A DNA stretch of 64,000 bases from Vibrionaceae bacterium (lineage in GTDB: Bacteria; Pseudomonadota; Gammaproteobacteria; Enterobacterales; Vibrionaceae). Shown one piece after another: positions 1 to 7,853 of this stretch; positions within the stretch are counted from its first letter, which is position 1, and each line of letters opens with the position of its first letter. A model generated the notes under the pieces. It made no database searches, was not told where the DNA came from, and worked only from the letters and a program-made list of their open reading frames with translations. Both the position numbers and the translations under genes were made by a program. The DNA lies in assembly GCA_018222805.1 (NCBI GenBank), contig JAAEZQ010000006.1, forward strand, positions 1-64,000. The letters run 5' to 3'.

Positions 1-917
1 TTGTTGATCTTAACAAACCACTATTGTTCACCTTTTCTCCTGCAGGTACTAACTTACAAGTACAGGACTTACATCCCGATTTCGCGCCTTGGGGTTATCG
101 TCTAGCCCAAAAGCAAAAAGTAAATATTATTTCTTTCCAGCATCTGGGTAAAAGCAATTGGTTTCGTAGCCGCAATTTGATTTTCTTTCTTGAGCAGCTA
201 TCGACACTATTGGATCCCTTCGAGTGCCGTTTAGGTTACGGACTAAGCCGGGGTGGCTTCGCTATTGGTGCATTCGCCAAATTGCTACAGCTGGATCAGG
301 TACTGCTGTTTCATCCCGTCAGTACGAAAAACCAAGCGCTAGTACCTTGGGATGACAGGTCTAGTACTGAATTAGCTCAACAGTTTGATTGGGATGGTGA
401 TTACCACGACCTAGATCTAGGGGATGCAAAAGGCTATATCATTTATGATCCTACTAATGATATTGATCGACTTCATGCCAAGCGTTATCCAGAATTGACT
501 CATCTAAGGGTTTTTGGCATGGGACATGGAACTCATGCTACATATATGAATAAATTTGGTTTTTATAAGCAAGTAGCCGCAGATTTCATCCGTCATCAGC
601 AGATAGACATTGCGCAGTTTCGCCATCAAACCAAAACACTGCGCTTAAAAGAGGATTACTACCAGTGCCTTAACAAGGTGAATGCAAACTCCACCCATCG
701 TCTGGGCCTATTGAGTAAAGCTCACAATGTGTTGATTGATGAGAAGAAGCAACACGTGAAGGAACATCAGTCACAAATTGATATTCAGCCACTGGTGGAC
801 ATCGCACTGAAGCATGAGCATGACAACCCGCAAGATACGGTGCAGCTTTTAGAAGTTGCTCAACAATTGGTTCCTGGTGATCCCTTGGTGGAACATAAGC
901 TACAACAGCTGACCTAA
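1..917 (+). CDS. Alpha/beta-hydrolase-like protein, 5' end outside window
   Basis: The reading frame is open from the first bases of the window, so the true start lies upstream; a TTG at 24 is only an internal possibility. Numbered from that TTG, GYGLSRGG (71-78) looks like the nucleophile elbow of an alpha/beta hydrolase (GxSxGG), and GMGHGTH (165-171) could supply the catalytic histidine, with acidic residues near 142-148 between them. No signal peptide can be judged because the N-terminus is missing. The last 90 residues are helical and charged and look like an add-on to the hydrolase core. I do not recognise a named family; similar proteins occur beside polysaccharide genes, but that is memory only. 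A strong terminator follows 25 bases later. Confidence 0.6.
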   Translation, partial: VDLNKPLLFTFSPAGTNLQVQDLHPDFAPWGYRLAQKQKVNIISFQHLGKSNWFRSRNLIFFLEQLSTLLDPFECRLGYGLSRGGFAIGAFAKLLQLDQVLLFHPVSTKNQALVPWDDRSSTELAQQFDWDGDYHDLDLGDAKGYIIYDPTNDIDRLHAKRYPELTHLRVFGMGHGTHATYMNKFGFYKQVAADFIRHQQIDIAQFRHQTKTLRLKEDYYQCLNKVNANSTHRLGLLSKAHNVLIDEKKQHVKEHQSQIDIQPLVDIALKHEHDNPQDTVQLLEVAQQLVPGDPLVEHKLQQLT

Positions 918-941
918 AACATGATCAGAATTTATTACCAA

Positions 942-969
942 GCCTCGCTAGCGATAGCGAGGCTTTTTT
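942..969 (+). terminator. Rho-independent terminator
   Basis: A 9-bp perfect stem (GCCTCGCTA / TAGCGAGGC) with a GCGA loop is followed by six T. It ends transcription of the hydrolase-like gene. Confidence 0.9.
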
Positions 970-1241
970 GTGTAAAACGTCTATGCGGTCCTATCGCTCA
1001 TCATGAAGGATGACATTGCTTACCATCATGCTTTGTATCATTCTGTCATCAGGGAGTAAGAAGAGCGGCTCGAAAGTTATCATTAAACATCGATATCTAT
1101 CCGATCTACACTAGGGACCATATCATTCATACGGTGGCCCGGTGAGCGTAACCGGAATAGTGGTAGTCAATAAGAAAGGGTTAATCAGGTCGAAAAGAGG
1201 GGGGAATGACGAGCTCGGCTGGTAACCATACGGTGAGCAAT
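970..1241. other. Intergenic stretch without recognisable gene
   Basis: These 270 bases lie between two terminators pointing toward each other. I see no ORF with a ribosome binding site, no tRNA-like fold and no repeat unit. The sequence is not AT-rich, so it could be a decayed gene. Confidence 0.5.
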
Positions 1242-1268
1242 AAAAAGCCCGAGTGTTCTGACTCAGGC
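1242..1268 (-). terminator. Terminator of yibL
   Basis: Read on the minus strand, a 7-bp stem (GCCTGAG / CTCGGGC, one G-T pair) with an 8-base loop is followed by a run of T. It lies 27 bases after the yibL stop codon. Confidence 0.8.
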
Positions 1269-1295
1269 TCAATATAAACGTTGTATTAACGCGAA

Positions 1296-1652
1296 TTAAA
1301 ACTCTTTTGGTGCGAAACCTGTCATTGCATCCAGACGCAGCTCTTTACCAAGCTTGGTCATCGGGTGAACGATAACAAGTCCGCGCACGCGCTTTTTGAG
1401 TTTGCCGATGTCTGCCTGCTCTTCTTTGGTTATTTCACGAGAAAATGGCATATCCAGCAAGCTCTTACGCTCTTTATTTAGCTCGTAACTCTGTTTGTGC
1501 TTAAGCTGATTAAGTTTTTTGGTTAATTGCTCGACTTCGTCAGTAAACTTAGAAATCATTTCGTGATCACCACGAGAACGTGCTGCATCGAGTTTACGTT
1601 GGCAGTTCTCTATGCGGTTATGCAGCTTTTGAATATCAGTTTTTATGCTCAT
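1296..1652 (-). CDS. yibL: YibL family ribosome-associated protein
   Basis: This is a 118-residue cytoplasmic protein. The C-terminal half carries the family signature MPFSREITKEEQADIGKLKK followed by VRGLVIVHPMTKLGKELRLD and a closing MTGF, nearly identical to E. coli YibL (about 120 residues). The N-terminal half is a charged coiled coil (residues 5-60). The E. coli protein co-sediments with ribosomes, but its function is unknown. It is a single-gene unit on the minus strand with its own terminator. Confidence 0.9.
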   Translation of the reverse strand: MSIKTDIQKLHNRIENCQRKLDAARSRGDHEMISKFTDEVEQLTKKLNQLKHKQSYELNKERKSLLDMPFSREITKEEQADIGKLKKRVRGLVIVHPMTKLGKELRLDAMTGFAPKEF

Positions 1653-1731
1653 GGCAGTTAGACTCTAATTTTTAATGGCCGAGGAGTATAGCATAGCTGA
1701 AATCAAATCCCGTACTACTCGATTTCCTGTA

Positions 1732-2727
1732 TCAGTTGATTAATTCATTGCCGGAAGTTTGCCCGGAGAAAAACGCTTCAATGTTGCTGAGTGTGACTGT
1801 CGCAATGTTATTTAATGCTTCGTGGGTCAGGAATGCCTGATGCCCAGTGAACAGGACGTTATGACACGCAGATAGACGGCGAAAAACGTCGTCTACGATA
1901 ACGTCATTTGACTTATCTTGGAAGAAAAGCTCTTTCTCATTGTCGTAAACATCCAGGCCCAGTGAACCAATTTTTCCTTGTTTTAGAGCCTCGATTGCTG
2001 CAAGTGAATCTAACAACTCTCCCCGACTTGTATTGATGATCATCACACCATCTTTCATTTTCGAAAATGAAGTTGCATTGAGGAGGTGGTAGTTTTCTTT
2101 ACTCATCGGGCAATGCAACGTAATAATATCTGCATTGGCGTAAATCTCTTCAAGAGTGCAGTAACGTGCTCCCATCTCTATTGCCAGAGGGTTTTCGTAA
2201 GGATCATGGCACAGGACCTCCATACCTAATCCTTTGAAAATTCTCATGGCAGCGATGCCAATTTTCCCTGTACCTATTACGCCGACAGTCTTGCCAAAAA
2301 AGTTGAAGCCTACTAAACCTTCCAGAGAGAAATTTGCATCTCGGGTTCGTTGATAGGCTTTGTGTAGTCGACGGTTCAGACACATCATCAACCCGACCGT
2401 ATGTTCGGCAACCGCTTCTGGTGAATAGGCCGGTACTCGAACCACTTGCAAGCCTAACTTCTTAGCCGCTTGTTGATCGACTTTATCAAAACCCGCACAA
2501 CGCATTGCTATAAGCTTAGTGCCGCCCTGAGATAGTTGTTTTAAAACGGGTTCAGACAAGTCATCGTTAACAAATGCACAGACGACTTCGCAGCCGTGAG
2601 CCATTTTCGCAGTCTTCGGGGTCAAGCGAAAATCGTGATAATGAAACTCTAAATCCCGTTGCTGCTGTACTTTATTAAAAGAGGCTTCGTCGTAGGATTT
2701 GGCGCTAAAAAAAGCAATGTTAATCAT
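1732..2727 (-). CDS. ldhA: Fermentative D-lactate dehydrogenase
   Basis: A 331-residue D-2-hydroxyacid dehydrogenase that reduces pyruvate to D-lactate with NADH in the cytoplasm during fermentation. The NAD-binding loop is GTGKIG (152-157). The catalytic triad is visible as Arg235 (NTSRGELLD), Glu264 (YDNE) and His296 (TGHQAFL). Length and the YDNEKELFF segment fit the LdhA branch rather than glycerate or phosphoglycerate dehydrogenases. The start ATG at 2727 is preceded by a GAGAGA stretch. It is monocistronic. A second, unrelated lactate-dehydrogenase-type gene lies 1.8 kb away on the other strand. Confidence 0.93.
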   Translation of the reverse strand: MINIAFFSAKSYDEASFNKVQQQRDLEFHYHDFRLTPKTAKMAHGCEVVCAFVNDDLSEPVLKQLSQGGTKLIAMRCAGFDKVDQQAAKKLGLQVVRVPAYSPEAVAEHTVGLMMCLNRRLHKAYQRTRDANFSLEGLVGFNFFGKTVGVIGTGKIGIAAMRIFKGLGMEVLCHDPYENPLAIEMGARYCTLEEIYANADIITLHCPMSKENYHLLNATSFSKMKDGVMIINTSRGELLDSLAAIEALKQGKIGSLGLDVYDNEKELFFQDKSNDVIVDDVFRRLSACHNVLFTGHQAFLTHEALNNIATVTLSNIEAFFSGQTSGNELIN

Positions 2728-2942
2728 AGTTCTCTCTCGAAATCTTTGTGTTCTCTAATAACGTAATGCAACTTAGGTACGATGAATAGATAAATCTGCA
2801 ATACGGGCTCTGTCATAGCAAAATGCCATTAGCATAGGTTTTTACGTCCCCACGTTATATTCAGATTGCTTTGTTATTACCAACTGACTAGCATACCCCT
2901 TCTCTGTTTTCCTTGTTGGCTTCTTAATTAGGCGTTCTGGCG

Positions 2943-3425
2943 ATGTCAGTAAAATGGTGTTCTCTAATTGTATGTTGTGCGTTCGTGTTCGAAGCACAGG
3001 GTGCTGTCGATCTTGTTAAAGTCGACAAGTCAAAGCGTCGAATGTACTTGATGGAAGAAGGCACTGTGATAAAGGAGTATCGAATTGCTCTGGGTGCTAA
3101 TCCCAAAGGTCATAAACAAGAAGAAGGGGACAACCGGACTCCAGAAGGTAACTATACCCTAGATTACGTTATCAATGACTCTGCTTTTTACCGTTCCGTA
3201 CATATTAGCTACCCCGATGCCATTGATACGCTGGAGGCTCATCGTCGCGGTGTCTACCCTGGTGGCAATATTAAAATCCATGGCTTAAAAAATGAGGAAA
3301 CCCAAGATCCAAGCTTTATACAAAGTTTTGATTGGACCAATGGGTGTATCGCGATTACCAACGAAGAGATGGACGAGTTTATTCAATTGGTTAGAAGGGG
3401 AACACCCATCACCATTGAGTGGTAA
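2943..3425 (+). CDS. L,D-transpeptidase family protein, exported
   Basis: A 160-residue exported protein of the YkuD fold. Residues 1-20 form a short signal peptide ending around AQG-AVD. The catalytic motif is present: His113 (KIHGLKN) and Cys135 in TNGCIAITN. Family members form or exchange cross-links in peptidoglycan, attach lipoproteins to it, or cleave such bonds. There is no LysM or other wall-binding domain, so this is a minimal catalytic unit. The substrate cannot be told from sequence. The ribosome binding site before ATG 2943 is weak. It stands alone, convergent with the downstream glycerophosphodiesterase gene. Confidence 0.85.
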   Translation: MSVKWCSLIVCCAFVFEAQGAVDLVKVDKSKRRMYLMEEGTVIKEYRIALGANPKGHKQEEGDNRTPEGNYTLDYVINDSAFYRSVHISYPDAIDTLEAHRRGVYPGGNIKIHGLKNEETQDPSFIQSFDWTNGCIAITNEEMDEFIQLVRRGTPITIEW

Positions 3426-3457
3426 CAGCAAATCCCCTCGCTTTCTAAAATGATCGC

Positions 3458-4168
3458 TTACGGCAGAAATCGAGTAGGGTGATCACTGAAGATGCCATCT
3501 AACGGTGGCAGGTGCTTTAGTTTATGTGGGTTGTTGACGGTATAGCACATCACTTTATAGCCATTTTGTTGGAGTTTTTTGATCTGACGGGAGCGCACCC
3601 AATTAATGTTCAAGTTACAGCTGTAAGCGTTGACTTCTTCAAGCAGCAATTGGTCTTTCTTGGTAAGAAATTCGCTTAGTACACCTAAACGGTAGCCTTT
3701 ACAGTGCTCAAAGAGGGCTCGAATAACATCATGACTAAAACTTGAAAGTAAAATACTTTCTGAAGACAGAGGGCTACCAGAAAGCACTCTGGCTAATAAC
3801 TTGGCAACTGGCTCTGCGGGGTGGCGATCAACTTTCACTTCGATATTTAAATTGAGGTTGTGCTCAGCTGCCAGCTCAAGCAGCTTTTCCAACGTCATGA
3901 TGGCTTCACCTTTAAACTCGTCACTAAACCAGGCTCCAAAGTCTAAGCTTTTTAGTTCATCCAAAGTGAGTTCATCTATTCGCCCCTGCCCATTACTGCA
4001 GCGATTGACCGTGTGATCATGGCACACCACCAAGATGTTATCTTTTGTCGGTTGAACATCAACTTCTACCCATTTCAAATCAAGGTTTACTGCAGCCAGA
4101 ACGCTTATCTTTGTGTTTTCTGGGTAGGACCCCGCTACACCTCGGTGACCAATTAACAATGTATCCAT
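3458..4168 (-). CDS. ugpQ: Glycerophosphodiester phosphodiesterase
   Basis: A 236-residue GDPD-family enzyme that hydrolyses glycerophosphodiesters from phospholipid turnover to glycerol-3-phosphate and an alcohol. The family motifs are HRG (8-10), PENT (16-19), E-x-D (35-37) and HDH (50-52), which together form the metal and phosphate site of a TIM barrel. There is no signal peptide, so it is of the cytoplasmic UgpQ type. I chose ATG 4168 because a GAGAAA precedes it at suitable distance and MDTLLIGHRG is the usual family start. The frame stays open to an ATG at 4210, which would add 14 residues. No ugp transporter genes are nearby. Confidence 0.85.
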   Translation of the reverse strand: MDTLLIGHRGVAGSYPENTKISVLAAVNLDLKWVEVDVQPTKDNILVVCHDHTVNRCSNGQGRIDELTLDELKSLDFGAWFSDEFKGEAIMTLEKLLELAAEHNLNLNIEVKVDRHPAEPVAKLLARVLSGSPLSSESILLSSFSHDVIRALFEHCKGYRLGVLSEFLTKKDQLLLEEVNAYSCNLNINWVRSRQIKKLQQNGYKVMCYTVNNPHKLKHLPPLDGIFSDHPTRFLP

Positions 4169-4487
4169 GTTGTCGCTTTTCTCGTTTGGGTTGAACCCGA
4201 TTGTAATCAATTTTTGAGTTGTTTGGATGGGTGAGAATCGAGCTATGTCGATGCAACACCTTCATTTACTGAGGCATGCACAGTAATACAAATATGTTGG
4301 ACTTTTACTCTATCGCAGCTCATTTTTAAAGTAACGACTAATCTTGTGAGCTAAGAACAATACCCAGAAACCACATGAAGCTGAGTCTGAACATGATAGT
4401 TTACATAGGTAGTAAAGTGTTGATGATCAGAAGAATTTGAATCCTGCATCTTGCAGTGATTTGGGTAGAAATATCAGGGAGAGAAAA
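4169..4487. other. Divergent intergenic region
   Basis: These 319 bases separate the glycerophosphodiesterase and dehydrogenase starts. They must hold both promoters, but I could not identify a convincing operator or RNA. Confidence 0.4.
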
Positions 4488-5441
4488 ATGAAGATCGGTG
4501 TCATTGGCGCTGGTGCTGTTGGCGTTGGAGTTTGTAATTACTTACTTACGATGGGTAGTTTCAGTGAGTTGGTTCTATTAGATCAAAATCTGGAACGAGC
4601 TGAAGGGGAAGTGTTCGATTTCCGCCATACAACGGCGTTAACGTTTTCCAAAAACACTCGTATTGTCCCTTCAAATGACTATCTGGATTTATTGGAAGCG
4701 GACATTGTTATCATCACTGCGGGTGCTCAAATTAAACAAGGTCAGACTCGTCTGGATATCGCAGAAACCAACGCCAATATAGGGGTTGAAATCGCACGTA
4801 ACATAGAGCGTGTTGCGCCAAATGCCATTCTCATTGTTGTGACTAACCCATGTGATATTGTTACCCATTTTATCGTCGCTAATACAGGGTTTGAAGCTAG
4901 TAAGGTGATCAGTAGTGGCTGTGTTATTGATACTGCCCGCTTGATGAGCATTGTAGCCAACCGTGTAGATCTCGATCCTAAGAATATCTTTGGCTACGTA
5001 TTAGGTGAACACGGTAGTCATTGCTTTACGCCGAAGAGTTTGATTTCTATCGCAGGTCAGCCAGCGGATTACTATTGTGATATGCATAATCTCAAGCGAA
5101 TTGATGCGGATGAGTTATTGGAGGCGGTGAAACAAGCAGGGTATGAAATATTTCGCCGCAAGAACAATACTGTACACGGTATCGCAGCCAGTGTGTTTCG
5201 TATAGTTCAGGCGGTTATCATTAACGAGCGCTCAGTGTTGCCTGTCGGAACAATGATAAAAGGGCAATATGGCGTGAATAATGTCGTACTCAGCTTACCA
5301 ACGGTGGTGGGTAAAAAAGGTGCAGACTCTGTGCTTACCCACCCATTTAGCGGTGAAGAGTTGAAAACGTTGAGAGCGATCAGTGAGAATTTACGTTCAA
5401 TAGTAAAGAACGTAGCAACGTCGACAGGGTTGCAGTGCTAG
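4488..5441 (+). CDS. L-lactate/malate dehydrogenase family protein, lactate type
   Basis: A 317-residue NAD-dependent 2-hydroxyacid dehydrogenase. The N-terminal Rossmann motif is GAGAVG (7-12), and the proton-relay histidine is His175 in GEHGSH. The substrate loop reads GAQIKQGQTRLD, with catalytic Arg88; a Gln/Lys-type loop with TRLD resembles L-lactate or hydroxyisocaproate dehydrogenases rather than malate dehydrogenases, which carry an arginine there. The frame extends 17 codons upstream, but ATG 4488 has a clear AGGGAGAG binding site. It is monocistronic with a terminator after it. The physiological substrate is uncertain. Confidence 0.8.
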   Translation: MKIGVIGAGAVGVGVCNYLLTMGSFSELVLLDQNLERAEGEVFDFRHTTALTFSKNTRIVPSNDYLDLLEADIVIITAGAQIKQGQTRLDIAETNANIGVEIARNIERVAPNAILIVVTNPCDIVTHFIVANTGFEASKVISSGCVIDTARLMSIVANRVDLDPKNIFGYVLGEHGSHCFTPKSLISIAGQPADYYCDMHNLKRIDADELLEAVKQAGYEIFRRKNNTVHGIAASVFRIVQAVIINERSVLPVGTMIKGQYGVNNVVLSLPTVVGKKGADSVLTHPFSGEELKTLRAISENLRSIVKNVATSTGLQC

Positions 5442-5485
5442 TTAGTTCCGAACCATAAAAGTGTCGTCACTACTTAGTTTCCGAG

Positions 5486-5515
5486 AGCCTACTGATAAGT
5501 GGGCTTTTGTATTTT
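5486..5515 (+). terminator. Terminator of lactate dehydrogenase-type gene
   Basis: A 7-bp stem (AGCCTAC / GTGGGCT) is followed by TTTGTATTTT, 45 bases after the stop codon. Confidence 0.75.
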
Positions 5516-5571
5516 AGAGCAGATAAAGCTCTATAAAGTTCAGTTGATTAATCTCCAAGGCAGGAACATAA

Positions 5572-5586
5572 TGATAACTATTTTCA
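5572..5586 (+). promoter_or_regulatory. Fur box before the two-component regulator
   Basis: TGATAACTATTTTCA matches the 7-1-7 Fur consensus TGATAATnATTATCA at 12 of 14 defined positions. It lies 19 bases before the regulator start, which predicts iron repression of the regulator pair. Confidence 0.65.
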
Positions 5587-5604
5587 TTTAATTGACGATT
5601 AGAC

Positions 5605-6270
5605 ATGTCTCGAATTTTGATAGTTGATGATGACGTTCCTTTGTGTGAACTCTTAGCCACAGTATTGCAAGATGAAGGGTATACCGTATCTTCTGTGCAT
5701 TGTGGTGAAAGCGCCCTGCAATACATGGAAAAAACGCCTGTCGATTTGGTTTTACTTGATGTTATGTTGCCAAACTTAAATGGGATGCAAGTTGCTCGTC
5801 GTATCTGCCAAAGATTTGCCACACCAATTCTTATGCTCACAGCTTTAAATGATGAGAGCTCGATGCTTGACGGCTATCAAGCCGGTGCCGATCAATATAT
5901 CGGTAAGCCATTCAATGTCGCAGAGTTACTGATGCGCATAAAAGCTATCCTTCGTCGAGTCGGTTTGGAGCGCCAACGACAAACCATTTGTAATACCGTT
6001 CAGAACATAAGTGATCAGCTAACGAGCTTGCCGCTGACCAGCACTGAAGCCGAACTTTTAAGTCACTTGGTTAAAAATCAGGGAGTGGTGATTTCCAAAG
6101 CGGAACTGCAAACGGAAGTGCTGCGAAAAGAACTCAGTCCGTTTGATCGCAATCTTGATATGCACATCAGTAACATCCGACGGAAACTGGTAGAGGCGGG
6201 CCTTTCAAAGCAGCACATTAAAACGTTTCGTGGTAAAGGTTACAGCTATTTAGAAGTTGTGGGCGTGTAA
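5605..6270 (+). CDS. peuR: OmpR-family response regulator (PeuR-like)
   Basis: A 221-residue response regulator: receiver domain (1-115) with acidic pocket DDD (8-10), phospho-acceptor Asp52 (LLDVMLPNLNG), Thr79 and Lys101 (GKPFN), then an OmpR-type winged helix (about 125-218). It overlaps the histidine kinase gene by one base and sits directly upstream of a siderophore receptor. In V. parahaemolyticus the equivalent pair PeuRS is needed for expression of the enterobactin receptor PeuA, so I use that name by position and content. A Fur box immediately precedes the gene. The family is certain; the specific role is inferred. Confidence 0.85.
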   Translation: MSRILIVDDDVPLCELLATVLQDEGYTVSSVHCGESALQYMEKTPVDLVLLDVMLPNLNGMQVARRICQRFATPILMLTALNDESSMLDGYQAGADQYIGKPFNVAELLMRIKAILRRVGLERQRQTICNTVQNISDQLTSLPLTSTEAELLSHLVKNQGVVISKAELQTEVLRKELSPFDRNLDMHISNIRRKLVEAGLSKQHIKTFRGKGYSYLEVVGV

Positions 6271-7643
6271 TGAAGTTTGTTTGTCCATCCTACATAGTAA
6301 AGCGCAAAGACAGTCTCGCGTTTAAGCTCTTTAGCTATATGACGGCGATAGTGATCAGTATATTGCTTGTTCAGCACTTAGCCGAACAAGCTTTGGTCAA
6401 AGCCATGCTAAAAGTCCCTGATAGCGTCAAATCAGAGATGCTAGATCTTGCACATCAAGCGAACGTGCTTATCGAACACGGTGACATGGAAGAATTAGCC
6501 GATTGGGCAAACGCACAACAATTTTACCTGTTTGTATTGAACGAGCAGCTCCAACCCATCACACATCGTTTAATGCATCCACACTTTGAATTTAAGCTTC
6601 AGTTCAAGCGTAGCATTAATGATCAATTGGAAGGCAAAGTTAATCGACCCATCATCAACATTCCTCTGGTTAATAAACACAACTTAGTGATCCAACTGCC
6701 GCATCGTTTGCATCCTGCGAATGATTTCATACAGTATTTTTCAATTATCAAAGTGGTTATTGCCGCGGTCATTTTGGTCTTGTTCTCGCTTTTGATGGCG
6801 CGTAACTTACAACAGCCATTAGATCGCCTTAGAGAAGCAAGCAAGAAGCTTTCGAACGGAGATTTTAACGTCAGTGTCGTACGGGAACTAAAGTCGAACA
6901 CCCGAGAGTTTAATGAGCTCGCAGAAGACTTTGATCACATGACCAGAGAGATCCACTCCCTAGCGCAAAAGCAACGTCTGTTGATTCGCGATGTTTCTCA
7001 TGAGCTCAGAACTCCGCTAGCCAGACAAAACTTGGTGTTACACCTTTTGCGTAAACGCGTGGGAGAGGGTGAACAAGCTTTGATCACCAGGCTTGAAGAG
7101 GAGACTAAAGAGCTGAATCACCTGATCAGCGGCATCTTAGAATTTAGCCGCCTTGAGAATGCTCGTTACGATAAAGCGACTAAACGTATGGACTTAGAAG
7201 TGCTTTTAGCACCACAAGTTGAGCGTTGCAAAATCGATCTTAAAGAGGAACAAAGCTTGTCATTTGTTTCTTACGCGACTGAGCCTAGCGTTTATTGCGA
7301 AGAAACTTTGGTCGTACGTTGTCTCAACAATCTTATTGGCAATGCCATCAAATACGCAGGTGAATGCGCCCAGATAGAAGTGGCTCTGAGCCATAAAGAA
7401 GTGAATGGGCAGATTTATCTCGTTATGTCGGTATCTGACGATGGGCCTAGAATTGCAGAGAACAAGTTGTCTGAAATCTTTAATCCTTTTACACGGCTAG
7501 ATGTGTCGAGAGATAAGAACGTCGGCGGGTATGGTCTCGGGCTTGCGATTGTCAAAGAGTCGATGAGAATGATGGGAGGAAACGTGAATGCAGAGAGCAG
7601 TCCGCAAGGTGGCTTAACCGTGAGTTTGATGTTCAGACAATAA
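6270..7643 (+). CDS. peuS: Sensor histidine kinase (PeuS-like)
   Basis: A 457-residue inner-membrane kinase. Two membrane segments (about 18-38 and 157-178) enclose a 118-residue periplasmic sensor region without a recognisable fold. A HAMP linker follows, then the HisKA H-box with His244 (DVSHELRTPL) and a HATPase domain with N-box NLIGNAIKYAG, a D-box and GGYGLGLAIVK. Its ATG overlaps the regulator stop codon (TAATG), indicating translational coupling. It should phosphorylate the regulator encoded upstream. In V. parahaemolyticus the pair responds to iron limitation and alkaline pH; that detail is from the literature and is not visible here. Confidence 0.88.
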   Translation: MKFVCPSYIVKRKDSLAFKLFSYMTAIVISILLVQHLAEQALVKAMLKVPDSVKSEMLDLAHQANVLIEHGDMEELADWANAQQFYLFVLNEQLQPITHRLMHPHFEFKLQFKRSINDQLEGKVNRPIINIPLVNKHNLVIQLPHRLHPANDFIQYFSIIKVVIAAVILVLFSLLMARNLQQPLDRLREASKKLSNGDFNVSVVRELKSNTREFNELAEDFDHMTREIHSLAQKQRLLIRDVSHELRTPLARQNLVLHLLRKRVGEGEQALITRLEEETKELNHLISGILEFSRLENARYDKATKRMDLEVLLAPQVERCKIDLKEEQSLSFVSYATEPSVYCEETLVVRCLNNLIGNAIKYAGECAQIEVALSHKEVNGQIYLVMSVSDDGPRIAENKLSEIFNPFTRLDVSRDKNVGGYGLGLAIVKESMRMMGGNVNAESSPQGGLTVSLMFRQ

Positions 7644-7757
7644 TGCGACATGATGCTGCAAAGTTTATTTTGTGATTTAGATCTCGTATGAATAATTCGT
7701 CACCCGATAGTTCTTTACAAAACTTTGCAAATGCAAAGAATGTAAATTTAATGCAAA

Positions 7758-7772
7758 TGGTAATACTTATCA
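7758..7772 (+). promoter_or_regulatory. Fur box before the receptor gene
   Basis: TGGTAATACTTATCA matches the 7-1-7 Fur consensus at 12 of 14 positions. It lies 82 bases before the receptor start in an AT-rich promoter region. Confidence 0.7.
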
Positions 7773-7853
7773 CTTATATTCACTCGCAATGTAAATAAGA
7801 GGGGAGCTCATTTATTGTATGTGCGACCCGAAACACAGTCGGAGTGAAAGGAT

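Noticed and set aside
2924-3106. 60-residue minus-strand frame over the L,D-transpeptidase start
   Set aside because: It lies antisense to a gene with clear catalytic motifs and has no binding site or family features.
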